DNA of 64,000 bases, taken from Myxococcales bacterium (GTDB taxonomy: Bacteria; Myxococcota; Myxococcia; Myxococcales; JAKAPL01). The translations under genes and the position numbers were made by a program. How positions within the stretch are numbered: position 1 is the stretch's first letter; each line of letters starts with the position of its first letter. This document shows, piece by piece, positions 34,151-45,846 of the stretch. Below the pieces are notes generated by a model, which saw only the letters and a list, made by a program, of their open reading frames with translations, was not told the origin of the DNA and ran no database searches. The stretch spans positions 1-64,000 of the forward strand of contig JAKAPL010000012.1 in assembly GCA_021807105.1 (NCBI GenBank). The letters run 5' to 3'.

Positions 34151-35476
34151 CGGAGCGCCCCATCTGCGCCGGCGTGCCGGCGTGCCCCGCCTCCTCCTTC
34201 AACTCGGAGATCGAGATCGCCGGCAGCAGCTTCACGAACAGGAGGAACCAGAAGAAGAACCAGCCGAACGCGCCCACCGTGATCGCCCACTCCACCGGTC
34301 GCGGGTGGTAGACGCGGCGCAGATAGGGCAGGCGGTCGTTGGCGAGAGAGGCCGTGATGATCACGAACCGTTCGAGCCACATGCCGACGTTGACGCCGAC
34401 GGCGATCGGCAGCAGCGCGGCCGGGCTGCGGCGGATCCGGGGGGCGAAGAGGAGGAGCGGGACGACGCTGTTGCCCGCGATCATGATCCAGAACTGCCAC
34501 GCGGTCGGTCCGGTCGCCCGATAGATCAGGGTGGCGCGCTCGGCCGACGGCGGGCCCCAGAAGGCGAGCGAGAACTCCAGGATGTACGCGTAGGTGACGA
34601 TGAGGCTCGTGAGCAGGATGACGCGGCCGAGCATGTCCAGGTGGCGGGGCCCGATGACGTCCTCGAGCCCCAGCGCCTTTCGCAACGGGACGAGGAGCGT
34701 CACCACCATCGCGACCCCCGAGAAGATCGCGCCGGCGACGAAGTACGGCGGGAAGAGCGTCGAGTGCCAGCCGGGCAGCATCGCGACCGCGAAGTCCCAG
34801 GAGACGACGCTGTGGACCGAGATGACGAGCGGGGTGGCGAGGGCGGCGAAGAAGAGGTAGGCGCGGGTGAAGTGGCGCCATTCGCCGGTGGTCCCGCGCC
34901 AGCCTACCGAGAGGAGCGAATAGAGGGTCCGCCGCCACCCCTTCGCCGGACCGCGCAGCGCGGCGGCGTCGGGGACCATCCCGACGAAGAGGAACGTCGC
35001 GCTGATGATGAAGTAGGTCGAGACGGCGAAGACGTCCCAGAGGAGCGGGGAGCGGAAGTTCACCCAGAGATGGCGCTGGTTCGGGTAGGGGAAGAGCCAG
35101 TAGGCGAACCATGGCCGCCCGAGGTGGATGATCGGGAAGAGGCCGGCGGTCATGACGCCGAAGACCGTCATCGCCTCGGCGACGCGATAGACCGCGGTCC
35201 GGAAGCGGGCGCGGAACAGGAAGAGGATGGCGCTGATCAGGGTCCCGGAGTGGGCGATCCCGACCCAGAAGACGAAGTTCGTGATGTAGACGCCCCAGGC
35301 GACCGGCCGCATCAGGCCAGTGCCGACCATGCCGTGGCGGATCTGCCAGGCCCACGCGTAGGCGCCCACGAGGACCGCGGCGAACGAGAGGAGGAGCAGC
35401 AGGAGGTGGCCGAGGCCGAGCCGTGACTGCACCGCGACCGCGAGCGCCTGAGCCTTCCGGATCTCCGCCGGGGCGC

Positions 35477-35480
<4 letters not shown>
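34143..35480 (-). CDS. actC: Alternative complex III subunit ActC (NrfD-like, quinol-binding)
   Basis: ActC is the NrfD-family membrane subunit that oxidises menaquinol and has about ten helices. Visible signatures are VYITNFVFWVGIAHSGTLISAILFLF, GRPWFAYWLFPYPN, LWVNFRSPLLWDVFAVSTYF and SVHSVVSWDFAVAMLPGWHST, plus the C-terminal ERFVIITASLANDRLPY. The GTG start at 35480 shares its TG with the TGA of actB (GTGA overlap); the ORF track starts inside actB. At 445 residues the length is typical. Confidence 0.93.
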
Positions 35481-38359
<2,879 letters not shown>

Positions 38360-38542
38360 GCTCTAATCCCTCCGAGAGGAATGGGGACCCTGCGAGGCGC
38401 GCCCCTGGCCGTCGAGAACGGTGCAGACGCCGGGCGCGACGGAGCGAGGACCGGAACCGTACAATGGATGGACGGTGAGGACCGCGGCGACCGAGCAACG
38501 CGGCGGATAGGCCGTTATCGACGGATCAGGGCCCACGGGTCC

Positions 38543-39025
38543 TCACTTGTGACAGGTCAGGCAGTCGGTGGGGGCCGCCCGCTCCCGATGGCAGTCGACG
38601 CACCAGCCCATCGTCACCGGGTGGGTCCGGGCGGTCACCTCCATCGTCTCGACCGGTCCATGGCACTTCTGGCAGGCGAGGCCGGCCGCGACGTGCCGCT
38701 CGTGCGTGAAGTAGACGTGATCGGGCAGCCGCCAGACGCGGTCCCAGACGAGCGGCCGGCCGGCGGCGAACGCCGCGTTGACCTTCTTCACCTCCGGCTT
38801 GTCCGTGGCGACGAACTTGTGACAGGCGTTGCAGCGCGCGGTCGTGGGGATGCCGGCGACCGGCCCGCGTCGCGCGTAGGCGTGGCAGAGCGTACAGCCA
38901 ATCTCGTACTTGCCCGCGTGGAGCTGGTGGCTGAACGGGATGGGCTGGACGGGCGCGCGCGGGGTCGGGTACCCGCAAGCTCCGAGGCCCGCCGCGACCA
39001 GCCACGAGGACAAGCCGCGTCTCAC
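38543..39025 (-). CDS. actA: Alternative complex III subunit ActA (pentahaem cytochrome c)
   Basis: The 160-residue protein has five c-type haem sites in order: CTLCH, CNACH, CQKCH, CVDCH and CLTCH, with spaced histidines (SHQLHAG, THERHVA) as probable second ligands. The N-terminus MRRGLSSWLVAAGLGACGYP is a short lipoprotein-like signal. ActA passes electrons from the ActB clusters to ActE or the acceptor. The GTG start overlaps the TGA of the cupredoxin gene (GTGA), so the long ORF of the track was trimmed. Confidence 0.92.
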   Translation of the reverse strand: MRRGLSSWLVAAGLGACGYPTPRAPVQPIPFSHQLHAGKYEIGCTLCHAYARRGPVAGIPTTARCNACHKFVATDKPEVKKVNAAFAAGRPLVWDRVWRLPDHVYFTHERHVAAGLACQKCHGPVETMEVTARTHPVTMGWCVDCHRERAAPTDCLTCHK

Positions 39026-39621
39026 CGCGTCAGGGAGAACGAGACCCGGGCCGTCTTCCCCGCCGCGACCGTGACCGGCTGCGCGGCGGCCTTCAGGTGC
39101 ACGCTCCAGATCGCGACCTGCCAGTCGCCCGCGGGGACGTCGCGGATCCTGAACGTGCCGTCCGGCTGGACGACGGCGTGGTACGGGGTCGGCGCGACGT
39201 AGACATAGGCGAGCATCTCGGGGTGGAGGCTGCAGAGCTGGGTGTAGGCGCCGGGCTGGTCGAAGGTGTGGGTCCGGCTCTCGCCGGGCTTGAACGTCCC
39301 GAGGTTGTAGGGGCTGATGTCCGGGGAGAAGACGTTGTGGGAGACCGTGTCGCTGTTCTCGTACTTCACACTGTCCCCGACCGTGACGGCAAGGACGTGA
39401 GGGATGAAGCGCAGATGCTTCTGGTTCATGACCGCGGTCTTCGGCGTGCCCGCGCCGGGGCTCCCGCCGGTGAGGTAGACCACGGTCTCCTTCAGCTCCT
39501 TCGCGGGATTCGCCTCGACCTTGCCGGCGACCGTCCCCCCCTCGGCGAAGGCCGGCCCGGCGACGGCGAGACACCAGAAGACGAGGGGGCCGGCGGCGGA
39601 CCGAGCGGGAGAGAGACGCAT
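39022..39621 (-). CDS. Cupredoxin-domain (plastocyanin-like) protein, first gene of the ACIII operon
   Basis: A signal peptide (AVAGPAFA) leads into a cupredoxin domain. Type 1 copper ligands are visible as the His of VSHNVFSP and the Cys-His-Met set of YTQLCSLHPEMLAYV (about 125-140). A C-terminal beta-sandwich of about 55 residues (GTFRIRDVPAGDWQVAIWS) resembles a carboxypeptidase-regulatory-like domain. The gene overlaps actA by 4 bp and heads the operon, so it is a strong candidate electron acceptor of, or accessory to, ACIII. No promoter was defined with confidence. Confidence 0.85.
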   Translation of the reverse strand: MRLSPARSAAGPLVFWCLAVAGPAFAEGGTVAGKVEANPAKELKETVVYLTGGSPGAGTPKTAVMNQKHLRFIPHVLAVTVGDSVKYENSDTVSHNVFSPDISPYNLGTFKPGESRTHTFDQPGAYTQLCSLHPEMLAYVYVAPTPYHAVVQPDGTFRIRDVPAGDWQVAIWSVHLKAAAQPVTVAAGKTARVSFSLTR

Positions 39622-39883
39622 ATCGACCTCACCAGGGGAAGCGGCTCATCGGCCGCGCTTCATGAGTGGAGCGCGCGTGCCCCCGAACCAAGGACCCAGA
39701 TGGGTCAGCGCGGCGCGCCCTCACGTCACGAGCGCGTGAGGGGGCCCCCGCGACGCCCGGATGCGTGACCAGCGGCTGCGACCCGCCCGATGCAACGGCG
39801 ACCTACCCCGCCCCCGCGCCACGGCCGCCTCGTGGCCGCCCCCGACCTCCGCCCGGCCGCCACGTGAGGGACGGCGCCGTCTC

Positions 39884-41080
39884 CTACTTCAAGTCCAGCC
39901 GATAGATCCCAAACTCCTGTCGGTTCTTGAGCGCCATCCAGAAGAGGCTCCTTCCGTTGCCGAGAAGCCAGTTCCAGACCTCGCCGTCCACCGTGGCGAG
40001 CACGGTCGCCGATCCGCCATCGACGGGAACCGCGGAGATCACGTCCGCCGAGGCCCCTGCCGCGTAGTAGGCCGTCTCTCCAACGATCGCGAAAGCCCAA
40101 CTCCCGAGGCCGGATGCCACGGTCACCGGAGCTCCACCGCCGATAGGAACCCTCATCAGCGCAAGCTCGGTCGAGCCCGCGCCGGGAATGCGTTCCGTCC
40201 AGTAGACGCTCGTCGAATCCACCGCCAGACTGGCGCCGAACCCCGCATCGCTGCTCGCGAGAAGCGCCGGGACCCCGCCATCGGCCGACACCTGCATCAA
40301 TGTGCTCGGGCCCTTGTCCCCGGCCCACCCCCAGCCCGTTGTCCAGTATACGTTCCGGTTATCCGCTGCCAGCGTCCAGACTATAATTCCGCCATCAAAA
40401 TCGGGGACAGTCGCGAGAGTCGTCGTCTCCTGCCCGCTGACAGCCGTCTTCTCGACGGTCGACGCCGGCGGCACCCTGGGTGGTGGGCGATCAGCCGGGT
40501 AGCCAAGATCGCCCCAGTAAACGCTGTTCCCGGCCACCGCTACTTGGTACGGCCACTCGCCAGACACCAAAGTCGTTGCCGCGCCACCGGCCGCTGGCGC
40601 CTTCATTAACACGCCGCCTCCACCCAGACTCGTCCAGTAGACGTTCGTGCCATCGGACGCGAGCCCCTGGGGAGCCAGGCACTCTATCCCCGAGGCAAAG
40701 GTGACCACCTCCCCTCCTGCCACCGGCGCAGCCATGATCAAGCCGTTGAACCCGCGCGTGTTTACCCCCCAGTAGACGTATGTCGAATCCACTGCCATTG
40801 CCTGGACAGGCCCGACTGCGGGATCCAATCGCGCGACCAAGACCGGCCCCCCCGTGCCCGAGCTGCTCCCGGACGATGCCATCCCCGAGGAACTCCCGCT
40901 CGATCCGCTGCTCCCCGAGGCACCGCCCGTCGATCCGCTGCCCGACGCACTTCCGCTCGATGCATTCCCGGCGTCCCCGCTCCCCCCCCCGTCGCCGCCC
41001 TCGCCGGCGGGCTGGAAGGCGCACGCCGCGAGCCCGATCGCGCACGCAATCGCCCTCGTCGCAATCCTGCCGCGAGCCAT
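39884..41080 (-). CDS. Propeller-type surface lipoprotein with YVYW repeats (copy 1 of a tandem pair)
   Basis: The protein starts MARGRIATRAIACAIGLAACAF with lipobox LAAC, then a Ser/Gly linker of about 55 residues (GSGSTGGASGSSGSSGSS). The rest is a chain of about six propeller-like repeats with VAVAGNSVYWGD, SDGTNVYWTS and VDSTYVYWG motifs, as in DUF5050-type six-bladed propellers frequent in myxobacteria. It ends IYRLDLK. It should be displayed on the outer membrane; binding partner unknown. A paralogue with the same start and end sits immediately upstream. Confidence 0.8.
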   Translation of the reverse strand: MARGRIATRAIACAIGLAACAFQPAGEGGDGGGSGDAGNASSGSASGSGSTGGASGSSGSSGSSSGMASSGSSSGTGGPVLVARLDPAVGPVQAMAVDSTYVYWGVNTRGFNGLIMAAPVAGGEVVTFASGIECLAPQGLASDGTNVYWTSLGGGGVLMKAPAAGGAATTLVSGEWPYQVAVAGNSVYWGDLGYPADRPPPRVPPASTVEKTAVSGQETTTLATVPDFDGGIIVWTLAADNRNVYWTTGWGWAGDKGPSTLMQVSADGGVPALLASSDAGFGASLAVDSTSVYWTERIPGAGSTELALMRVPIGGGAPVTVASGLGSWAFAIVGETAYYAAGASADVISAVPVDGGSATVLATVDGEVWNWLLGNGRSLFWMALKNRQEFGIYRLDLK

Positions 41081-41221
41081 CGTAAGCGACTCTACCGTAT
41101 TCGCGCGCGGCCCGCGAGCGTCTCCCGGCTTGTCGCTCCAACCCACGAGATGCAGCCGTGAGCCGCCGCAACCCGCCGCGGCGCCTCCGCCCGGCCGCCA
41201 CGTGAGGGAGGGCGCCGTCTC

Positions 41222-42379
41222 CTACTTCAAGTCCAGCCGATAGATCCCGAAGTCACTGCCGCCCTTTAGCTCCAACCAGAACAGGCTCTTCCCGTTGCCG
41301 AGCAGCCAGTCCGACACCTCGCCGTCCGCCACGGCGAGCACGACCGGCGAACCGCCATCGATGGAAACCGACGAGATCACGTTTCCCGAAGGCCCCGCCG
41401 CGTAATAGGCCGTCTTTCCAACGATCGCGAAAGGGTAATTCCCGAGGTTGGAGGCTACCGTCGCCGGCTCTCCGCCCCCGATGGGGACCCTCAGGAGGGC
41501 CGCCGCGGTCGGTCCCGCGTCCGGGAGCGGCTCTGTCCAGTAGACGCTCGTCGTATCCACCGCGAGGCTGGCGCCAAACATGTCGCCGCTCGCGAGAACC
41601 AGCGGCGCCCCGCCGCCGGCCGGGGCCTGCATCAACGTGGTCGGGCCGGCTTGCCACCACGCCTTCACGGCCGCGAGCCAGTAGACGTTCGTGCCATCCG
41701 CCGCGACTGCCCAGACGGACTCTCCGGCGTCGGGGACAGTCGCAAGAGTCTCGGTCTCCTGCCCGCTGGCAGCAGTCTTCTCGATCGTCGAGACCACGGG
41801 CTCCGGCTGCGTCTGCGTGGGGTATGGATGCCCCATATTGCTCCAGTACACACTGTTCCCAGCAACGGCGATCGCGAACGGCGCCTCGCGCGACACCAGA
41901 GTCGTCGCCACGCCGCCCGCTATCGGCGCCTTCATTACCAGGCCGCTGCTAGGACTGGTCCAGTAGACGTTCGTGCCATCGGATGCCAATCCCTGAATAA
42001 AGTCGCAGCTCCTTCCCGAGACCACGGTGATCTCTTTCCCTCCCCCCACCGGTACGGCCATGATCGACCCACTCGTCCCCTCGCTCGCTACCGCCCAATA
42101 AACGTACGTAGAATCCACGGCCATCGCCCGAACAGACTCTACTTTCGAGTCGAATCGCGCGACCAACATCGGTCCCCCATCGATCGAGCCACTCCCCGAC
42201 GAGCCTGCCCCCGATCCGCTGCTTCCCGAGGCACCGCCCGTCGATCCGCTGCCCGACACGTCCCCGCTCGCGCCCCCCCCGTCGCGGCCCTCGCCGGCGG
42301 GCTGGAAGGCGCACGCCGCGAGCCCGAACATCCCGATCGCGCACGCAATCGCCCTCGTCGCAATCCTGCCGCGAGCCAT
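41222..42379 (-). CDS. Propeller-type surface lipoprotein with YVYW repeats (copy 2 of a tandem pair)
   Basis: The gene shares its signal peptide (MARGRIATRAIACAIG), its last residues (FGIYRLDLK) and its repeat organisation with the gene at 39884, while the Ser/Gly linker is shorter and the blades have diverged. Repeats read STYVYWAV, GTNVYWTS, GNSVYWSN, TSVYWTE and TAYYAAG. Non-coding flanks before the start and after the stop are also shared, so the pair arose by a direct tandem duplication of about 1.34 kb. Surface location is inferred from the lipobox LAAC. Confidence 0.8.
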   Translation of the reverse strand: MARGRIATRAIACAIGMFGLAACAFQPAGEGRDGGGASGDVSGSGSTGGASGSSGSGAGSSGSGSIDGGPMLVARFDSKVESVRAMAVDSTYVYWAVASEGTSGSIMAVPVGGGKEITVVSGRSCDFIQGLASDGTNVYWTSPSSGLVMKAPIAGGVATTLVSREAPFAIAVAGNSVYWSNMGHPYPTQTQPEPVVSTIEKTAASGQETETLATVPDAGESVWAVAADGTNVYWLAAVKAWWQAGPTTLMQAPAGGGAPLVLASGDMFGASLAVDTTSVYWTEPLPDAGPTAAALLRVPIGGGEPATVASNLGNYPFAIVGKTAYYAAGPSGNVISSVSIDGGSPVVLAVADGEVSDWLLGNGKSLFWLELKGGSDFGIYRLDLK

Positions 42380-42394
42380 CGTAAGCGACTCTAC

Positions 42395-42560
42395 CGTATT
42401 CGCGAGCAGCCCGCGAGCGTCGCGCTCTCCCAGCGCTCCACCTGTCGCGAGCAGGTACACGTACCCGTCGAGTCGTCGCAGCATTCGCCGTTACGGCAGT
42501 CGCTCTGGAACGCGCAACTGCCGCCGGCAGAGGAAAGTGGGCGGGGGGAAGAAGGGCGGT
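42395..42560 (-). pseudogene. Remnant of a cysteine-rich protein gene
   Basis: On the minus strand one frame reads SSAGGSCAFQSDC, then RNGECCDDSTGTCTCS, and a stop follows at about 42395. This density of Cys in a C-x5-C-x4-CC-x6-C-x-C pattern, on a Ser/Gly background, is typical of the secreted Cys-rich lipoproteins seen elsewhere in the window. There is no start codon with a ribosome site and the 5' part runs into the minisatellite zone. It is probably the 3' end of a lost gene. Confidence 0.45.
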
Positions 42561-42710
42561 GATCGCACCCACGGAATCGGCCGCACGCGCTCGTCCATGA
42601 GGGCCGAGCCCGCCGTCATCGGCCTCGCGTGCTCCACGATGAGCAGCGGGCCCTCCATCGCCAGCCTCCGCACCTCCTCGACGAGGAACCGAGGGTGGAC
42701 GTCGAGGGAC

Positions 42711-43151
42711 GCGGGGCCGGCCATGGATGACGCGGGAACCAGCATGAGGGGCGCGGGAACCAGCATGGATGACGCGGGGCCGAGCCTGGATGCCGCAGGG
42801 CCGAGCCTGGAGGTCGCAGGGCCAAGCCTGGAGGTCGCGGGGCCGAGCCTGGATGACGCGGGGCCGAGCCTGGATGCCGCGGGGCCGAGCCTGGATGGCG
42901 CGGGGCCGAGCCTGGATGCCACGGGGCCGAGCCTGGATGCCACGGGGCCGAGCCTGGATGCCGCAGGGCCGAGCCTGGATGCCACGGGGCCGAGCCTGGA
43001 GGTCGCGGGGCCGAGCCTGGATGCCACGGGGCCGAGCCTGGATGCCACGGGGCCGAGCCTGGATGCCGCAGGGCCGAGCCTGGATGTCGCGGGGCCGAGC
43101 CTGGATGCCACGGGGCCGAGCCTGGATGCCACGGGGCCGAGCCTGGATGGC
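42711..43151. repeat. Minisatellite of 21 units of 21 bp
   Basis: Units of the type GCGGGGCCGAGCCTGGATGCC repeat 21 times without indels, with a further eroded unit to 43172. Variation is limited to a few positions (GATGCC/GAGGTC/GATGAC and GCGGGG/ACGGGG/GCAGGG). The ORFs that cover it (42537..43376 + and 42491..43207 -) are by-products of the period. A complete MITE begins 56 bp further on. Confidence 0.9.
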
Positions 43152-43207
43152 GCGAGGCCGAGCATCGGCCGGCGCCCCCTCGTCGCGAGGGAGCGCCTTC
43201 TCATCAT

Positions 43208-43382
43208 CCCGTCTTATTCACGGGACGGCGTAGCGAGACGTTCGAGACCGCAGCCGAGAAGGGCGAGCGAGAGCGACGACCGACGAGGCGGGCTAAAGCC
43301 CGCCGCAGGAGGGAGGAGCGAGCAGCCCCTTCGGGAGGCGCGGGATCGGACGTCGCAGCAGCCGGACCGTGAATAAGACGGG
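43208..43382 (+). mobile_element. MITE family 1, complete copy B (175 bp)
   Basis: The element has the 16-bp ends CCCGTCTTATTCACGG / CCGTGAATAAGACGGG and the duplication ATCAT on both sides (43203-43207 and 43383-43387). It lies between the minisatellite and the CDF gene and, unlike the other complete copies, does not touch a stop codon of a recognised gene. Confidence 0.9.
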
Positions 43383-43624
43383 ATCATGGAGGTCCAGGGC
43401 GCGTCGGCGAGCGGGACGGGCGCGGGCTCCGGCGGGAGCGGCAGCTCGGGCATTGCCGCCGGGGAAGCAGGGGATGGCCGGGGCGATCCTGGGGCGTCCC
43501 GCGCCTCGCGATCAGCGGGCGGTCCGCCCGGCGATCCGGCGAGCGAACCCGCTGTCGGGCTCGACGTCTTCGGTGCTCGCCGGAGAGATCTTCGCACCGC
43601 ACGAGCGTCCTCGGAGGTCGCAGA

Positions 43625-44542
43625 TCAGTGGACATCTCCCACGTGCGCGTAGACCTCGCTCTCGATCTGGAGGGTGGTGTGATCGATCCCGAACCTCTCC
43701 CGCAGGCCGGTCTTGACCGCGGCGAGGATGGCGTCGTTCTGCGCCGCGTCGTGGCCGCGGACGACGAGGTGGGCCGAGAGCGCGTAGAGCCCGTTCCCGA
43801 TCGTCCAGAGGTGGAGGTCGTGGATGGCCTGGACCCCCTCCGCGCGCACCATCTGGGCGAGGATCTCCGAGAGGTCCAGGTGGCCGGGGACCGCCTCGAG
43901 GAGGATGTCGATGGCCTCGGCGAGCAGGCGGACCGCGCCGTACACGATGGCCAGGGCGATCGCCGCGGAGAGCAGCGGATCGACGTACCACGCGCGCGTG
44001 AGCCCCATGATCGCGGCCGCGACCACGACGCCGGCGCCGGAGAGCGTGTCGCCGAGCAGGTGGAGGAGCGCGGCCCGCACGTTCAGGGTGCGCGCGGGCG
44101 AGCGGCGGAGCAGGACGAACCCGGTGACGTTGGCCGCGAGGCCGGCCGCGCCGGTGAGGGCCATCGCCCGCAGATCGATCGGCGCGTGGGCGCGGAGGCG
44201 GCCCCACGCCTCGAACAGGATGAAGCCCGCGATGCCGACGAGCGCCATCCCGTTCGCCGCCGCCGCGAGGATCTCCAGGCGGTAGTAGCCGAACGTCCGC
44301 CGGACGTCCGGAGGCCGCCCGCAGAGCCAGACGGCCACGAGCGACAGGACGAGGGCCGAAGCGTCGGTGAGCATGTGCCCCGCGTCGGCCTCCAGGGCGA
44401 GGCTGCCGGACAGGAAGCCGCCCACGCCCTCGACGGCCATGATGAGGAGCGTGACGGCGAGCGCCGCGGCGAGGGGCCGGGCCTCCCGCCCGCGGCCGGA
44501 GGGCGCGTGAGAGTGGAAGTGGGCGGGGGCGTTCGCCGTCAT
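43625..44542 (-). CDS. Cation diffusion facilitator (CzcD/ZitB-type) metal exporter
   Basis: The 305-residue protein has six helices. The metal site is in helix 2 (EADAGHMLTDASALVLSL: HxxxD) and helix 5 (LLHLLGDTLSGAGVVVAA: HxxxD), the classic Zn/Cd/Co pattern. The cytoplasmic C-terminal domain includes the conserved HDLHLWTIGNGLYALSAHLVV. A short His-containing N-terminus (HFHSHAPSG) may bind metal. The ATG MTANAPAHF was chosen over the ORF track's upstream start. It is a single gene. Confidence 0.92.
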   Translation of the reverse strand: MTANAPAHFHSHAPSGRGREARPLAAALAVTLLIMAVEGVGGFLSGSLALEADAGHMLTDASALVLSLVAVWLCGRPPDVRRTFGYYRLEILAAAANGMALVGIAGFILFEAWGRLRAHAPIDLRAMALTGAAGLAANVTGFVLLRRSPARTLNVRAALLHLLGDTLSGAGVVVAAAIMGLTRAWYVDPLLSAAIALAIVYGAVRLLAEAIDILLEAVPGHLDLSEILAQMVRAEGVQAIHDLHLWTIGNGLYALSAHLVVRGHDAAQNDAILAAVKTGLRERFGIDHTTLQIESEVYAHVGDVH

Positions 44543-44726
44543 CGCCGCGCGGCCCTGGAGGGCCGAAAACCCAACGCGGCCGCGCCGCACCGTCCGGACG
44601 GCCTCACGCCGGTCCCCCGCGGGGGGAGCCGGGCGCCCCCCGCACGCCCCATCCCACCTCGTCTTTGCAGGAGCGTCGCTGAATCCTCGCGCGGCACGGA
44701 CATTCTCGGAAGCAGTCGATCAGGAT

Positions 44727-44915
44727 TCCAGGAGGCTCGTGTCCCACGGGCGCCGTCGCGAGGAAGCCGAGATCGAGGCGAGACGGGCACCCGAGGAGTG
44801 AACCGCGTCAAACGTACTCTTTGCAGTACGTTTTGCAGCGAAGCGACGAGGCCGCCCGTCGCGAGCGAAGGGCTCGGCTTTCGCGGTCGGCAGCCATTGA
44901 AGCCCAGCCTCCTAG
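44727..44915. mobile_element. Repeat family 2, full-length copy (about 188 bp)
   Basis: The ends are CCAGGAGGCT and AGCCTCCTAG. The interior is about 80% identical by eye to the copy at 61077, including GTCCCACGGGCGCCGTCGCGAG, AAACGTACTCTTTGC, GCGAAGCGACGAGGCCG and GGCTCGGCTTTCGC. An imperfect internal hairpin surrounds ACGTACTCTTTGCAGTACGT. No reading frame is convincing. The rest of the 520-bp gap before xseB holds only its promoter. Confidence 0.8.
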
Positions 44916-45016
44916 CGCGCCAGACCGAGCGGCGGCGGCCGGTGAGCCCGCCGCCGGGCCGTCTCTCCCTGCTCCGGTGTCATCGCGAGCGAAGGCTACC
45001 ACAAACGACGTTCGCG

Positions 45017-45045
45017 TTGACTTCCGCGCGCCCGCGATCTTTAAC
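45017..45045 (+). promoter_or_regulatory. Candidate sigma70-type promoter for the xseB-isoprenoid operon
   Basis: TTGACT (45017-45022), a 17-bp spacer and TTTAAC (45040-45045) lie 18 bp before the xseB ATG. Confidence 0.55.
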
Positions 45046-45062
45046 TGCGCGAGGAGCCGCGA

Positions 45063-45392
45063 ATGGCGAATCGATCGAACGACGGCGCTGCCAAGGAGCG
45101 GCCTTACGACGACCTGATCGCGGACCTCGAGATCTGCGTCAAGGAGCTCGAGGAGGGCCGGCTGCCGCTCGAACGGGCCATCGACCGTTTCAAGGAGGGC
45201 ATCGCCCTCGTGAAGGCGGCCGAGCGCCGGCTGCAGGAGGCCGAGGGACAGGTGAACCTGCTGCTGCGGGCCGAGGACGGGACGGAGACCGTGGTGCCCT
45301 TCCCCGCCGCCCCCTCCGAGACCCCCCGCGGGCCGCGGCTCGCGACCTCCGCGCCGAAGCCCGGCGCCGGCGGAGACGACATCCCCTTTTGA
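45063..45392 (+). CDS. xseB: Exodeoxyribonuclease VII small subunit
   Basis: XseB wraps the large subunit XseA as helical hairpins. The conserved part is YDDLIADLEICVKELEEGRLPLERAIDRFKEGI followed by ALVKAAERRLQEAEGQVNLLL (about 17-70). The protein is about 30 residues longer than E. coli XseB because of a Pro/Ala-rich tail that ends GGDDIPF, practically the same tip as SSB of this organism. xseA is not adjacent. A GAGGAG site precedes the ATG, and the promoter lies just upstream. It begins the operon with ispA and dxs, as in many bacteria. Confidence 0.92.
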   Translation: MANRSNDGAAKERPYDDLIADLEICVKELEEGRLPLERAIDRFKEGIALVKAAERRLQEAEGQVNLLLRAEDGTETVVPFPAAPSETPRGPRLATSAPKPGAGGDDIPF

Positions 45393-45462
45393 CGGGCCTC
45401 GATTGGGCGGGCCCGAGGACCGGATCACGGCGGCGGACACGCCCCCGCGTTAGCTTTTCGGC

Positions 45463-45846
45463 ATGGCGAAGCGCAAGGTCATCATCGTCGACGACGACCG
45501 CGACACGCGGGACATGTTGACCCTGGCCCTCCAGCTCGAGGGATACGAGGCCACGCAGGCGGCCAACGGCTTGCGCCTGATCTCGACGCTCCACGTCGAC
45601 AAGCCGGACCTCATCGTCCTGGACGTCATGATGAGCTGGATCGACGGCTTCGAGCTCTGCCGTTCCATCAAGAAGAACGAGCAGTTCAGGGACATCCCGG
45701 TGCTCTTCCTCTCGGCCCGCAAGTCCGCCGACGATCAGCGGCGCGGGCTGGAGGCCGGCGCGGCGGACTACTTCACCAAGCCGGTCCAGGTCGAGCAACT
45801 GCTCGCCCGGGTGAGCGAGCTGATCGGCCCGGCCGAGCGCCCGTGA
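45463..45846 (+). CDS. Single-domain response regulator (CheY-like receiver)
   Basis: The 127-residue protein is a bare receiver domain: the acidic pocket VDDD (10-12), the phosphoacceptor Asp54 in LIVLDVMM, the conserved Ser in LFLSARKS and the Lys in YFTKPV. There is no output domain, so it probably acts by protein contact. It lies between xseB and ispA, and its TGA overlaps the GTG start of ispA (GTGA), so it is co-translated with an isoprenoid enzyme. No histidine kinase is adjacent. Confidence 0.92.
   Translation: MAKRKVIIVDDDRDTRDMLTLALQLEGYEATQAANGLRLISTLHVDKPDLIVLDVMMSWIDGFELCRSIKKNEQFRDIPVLFLSARKSADDQRRGLEAGAADYFTKPVQVEQLLARVSELIGPAERP

Noticed and set aside
42537-43376. 279-aa repeat protein (DAGPSLDAAGPSLE)
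   Set aside because: The open frame is a by-product of the 21-bp period and continues through an inserted MITE; no signal or ribosome site.
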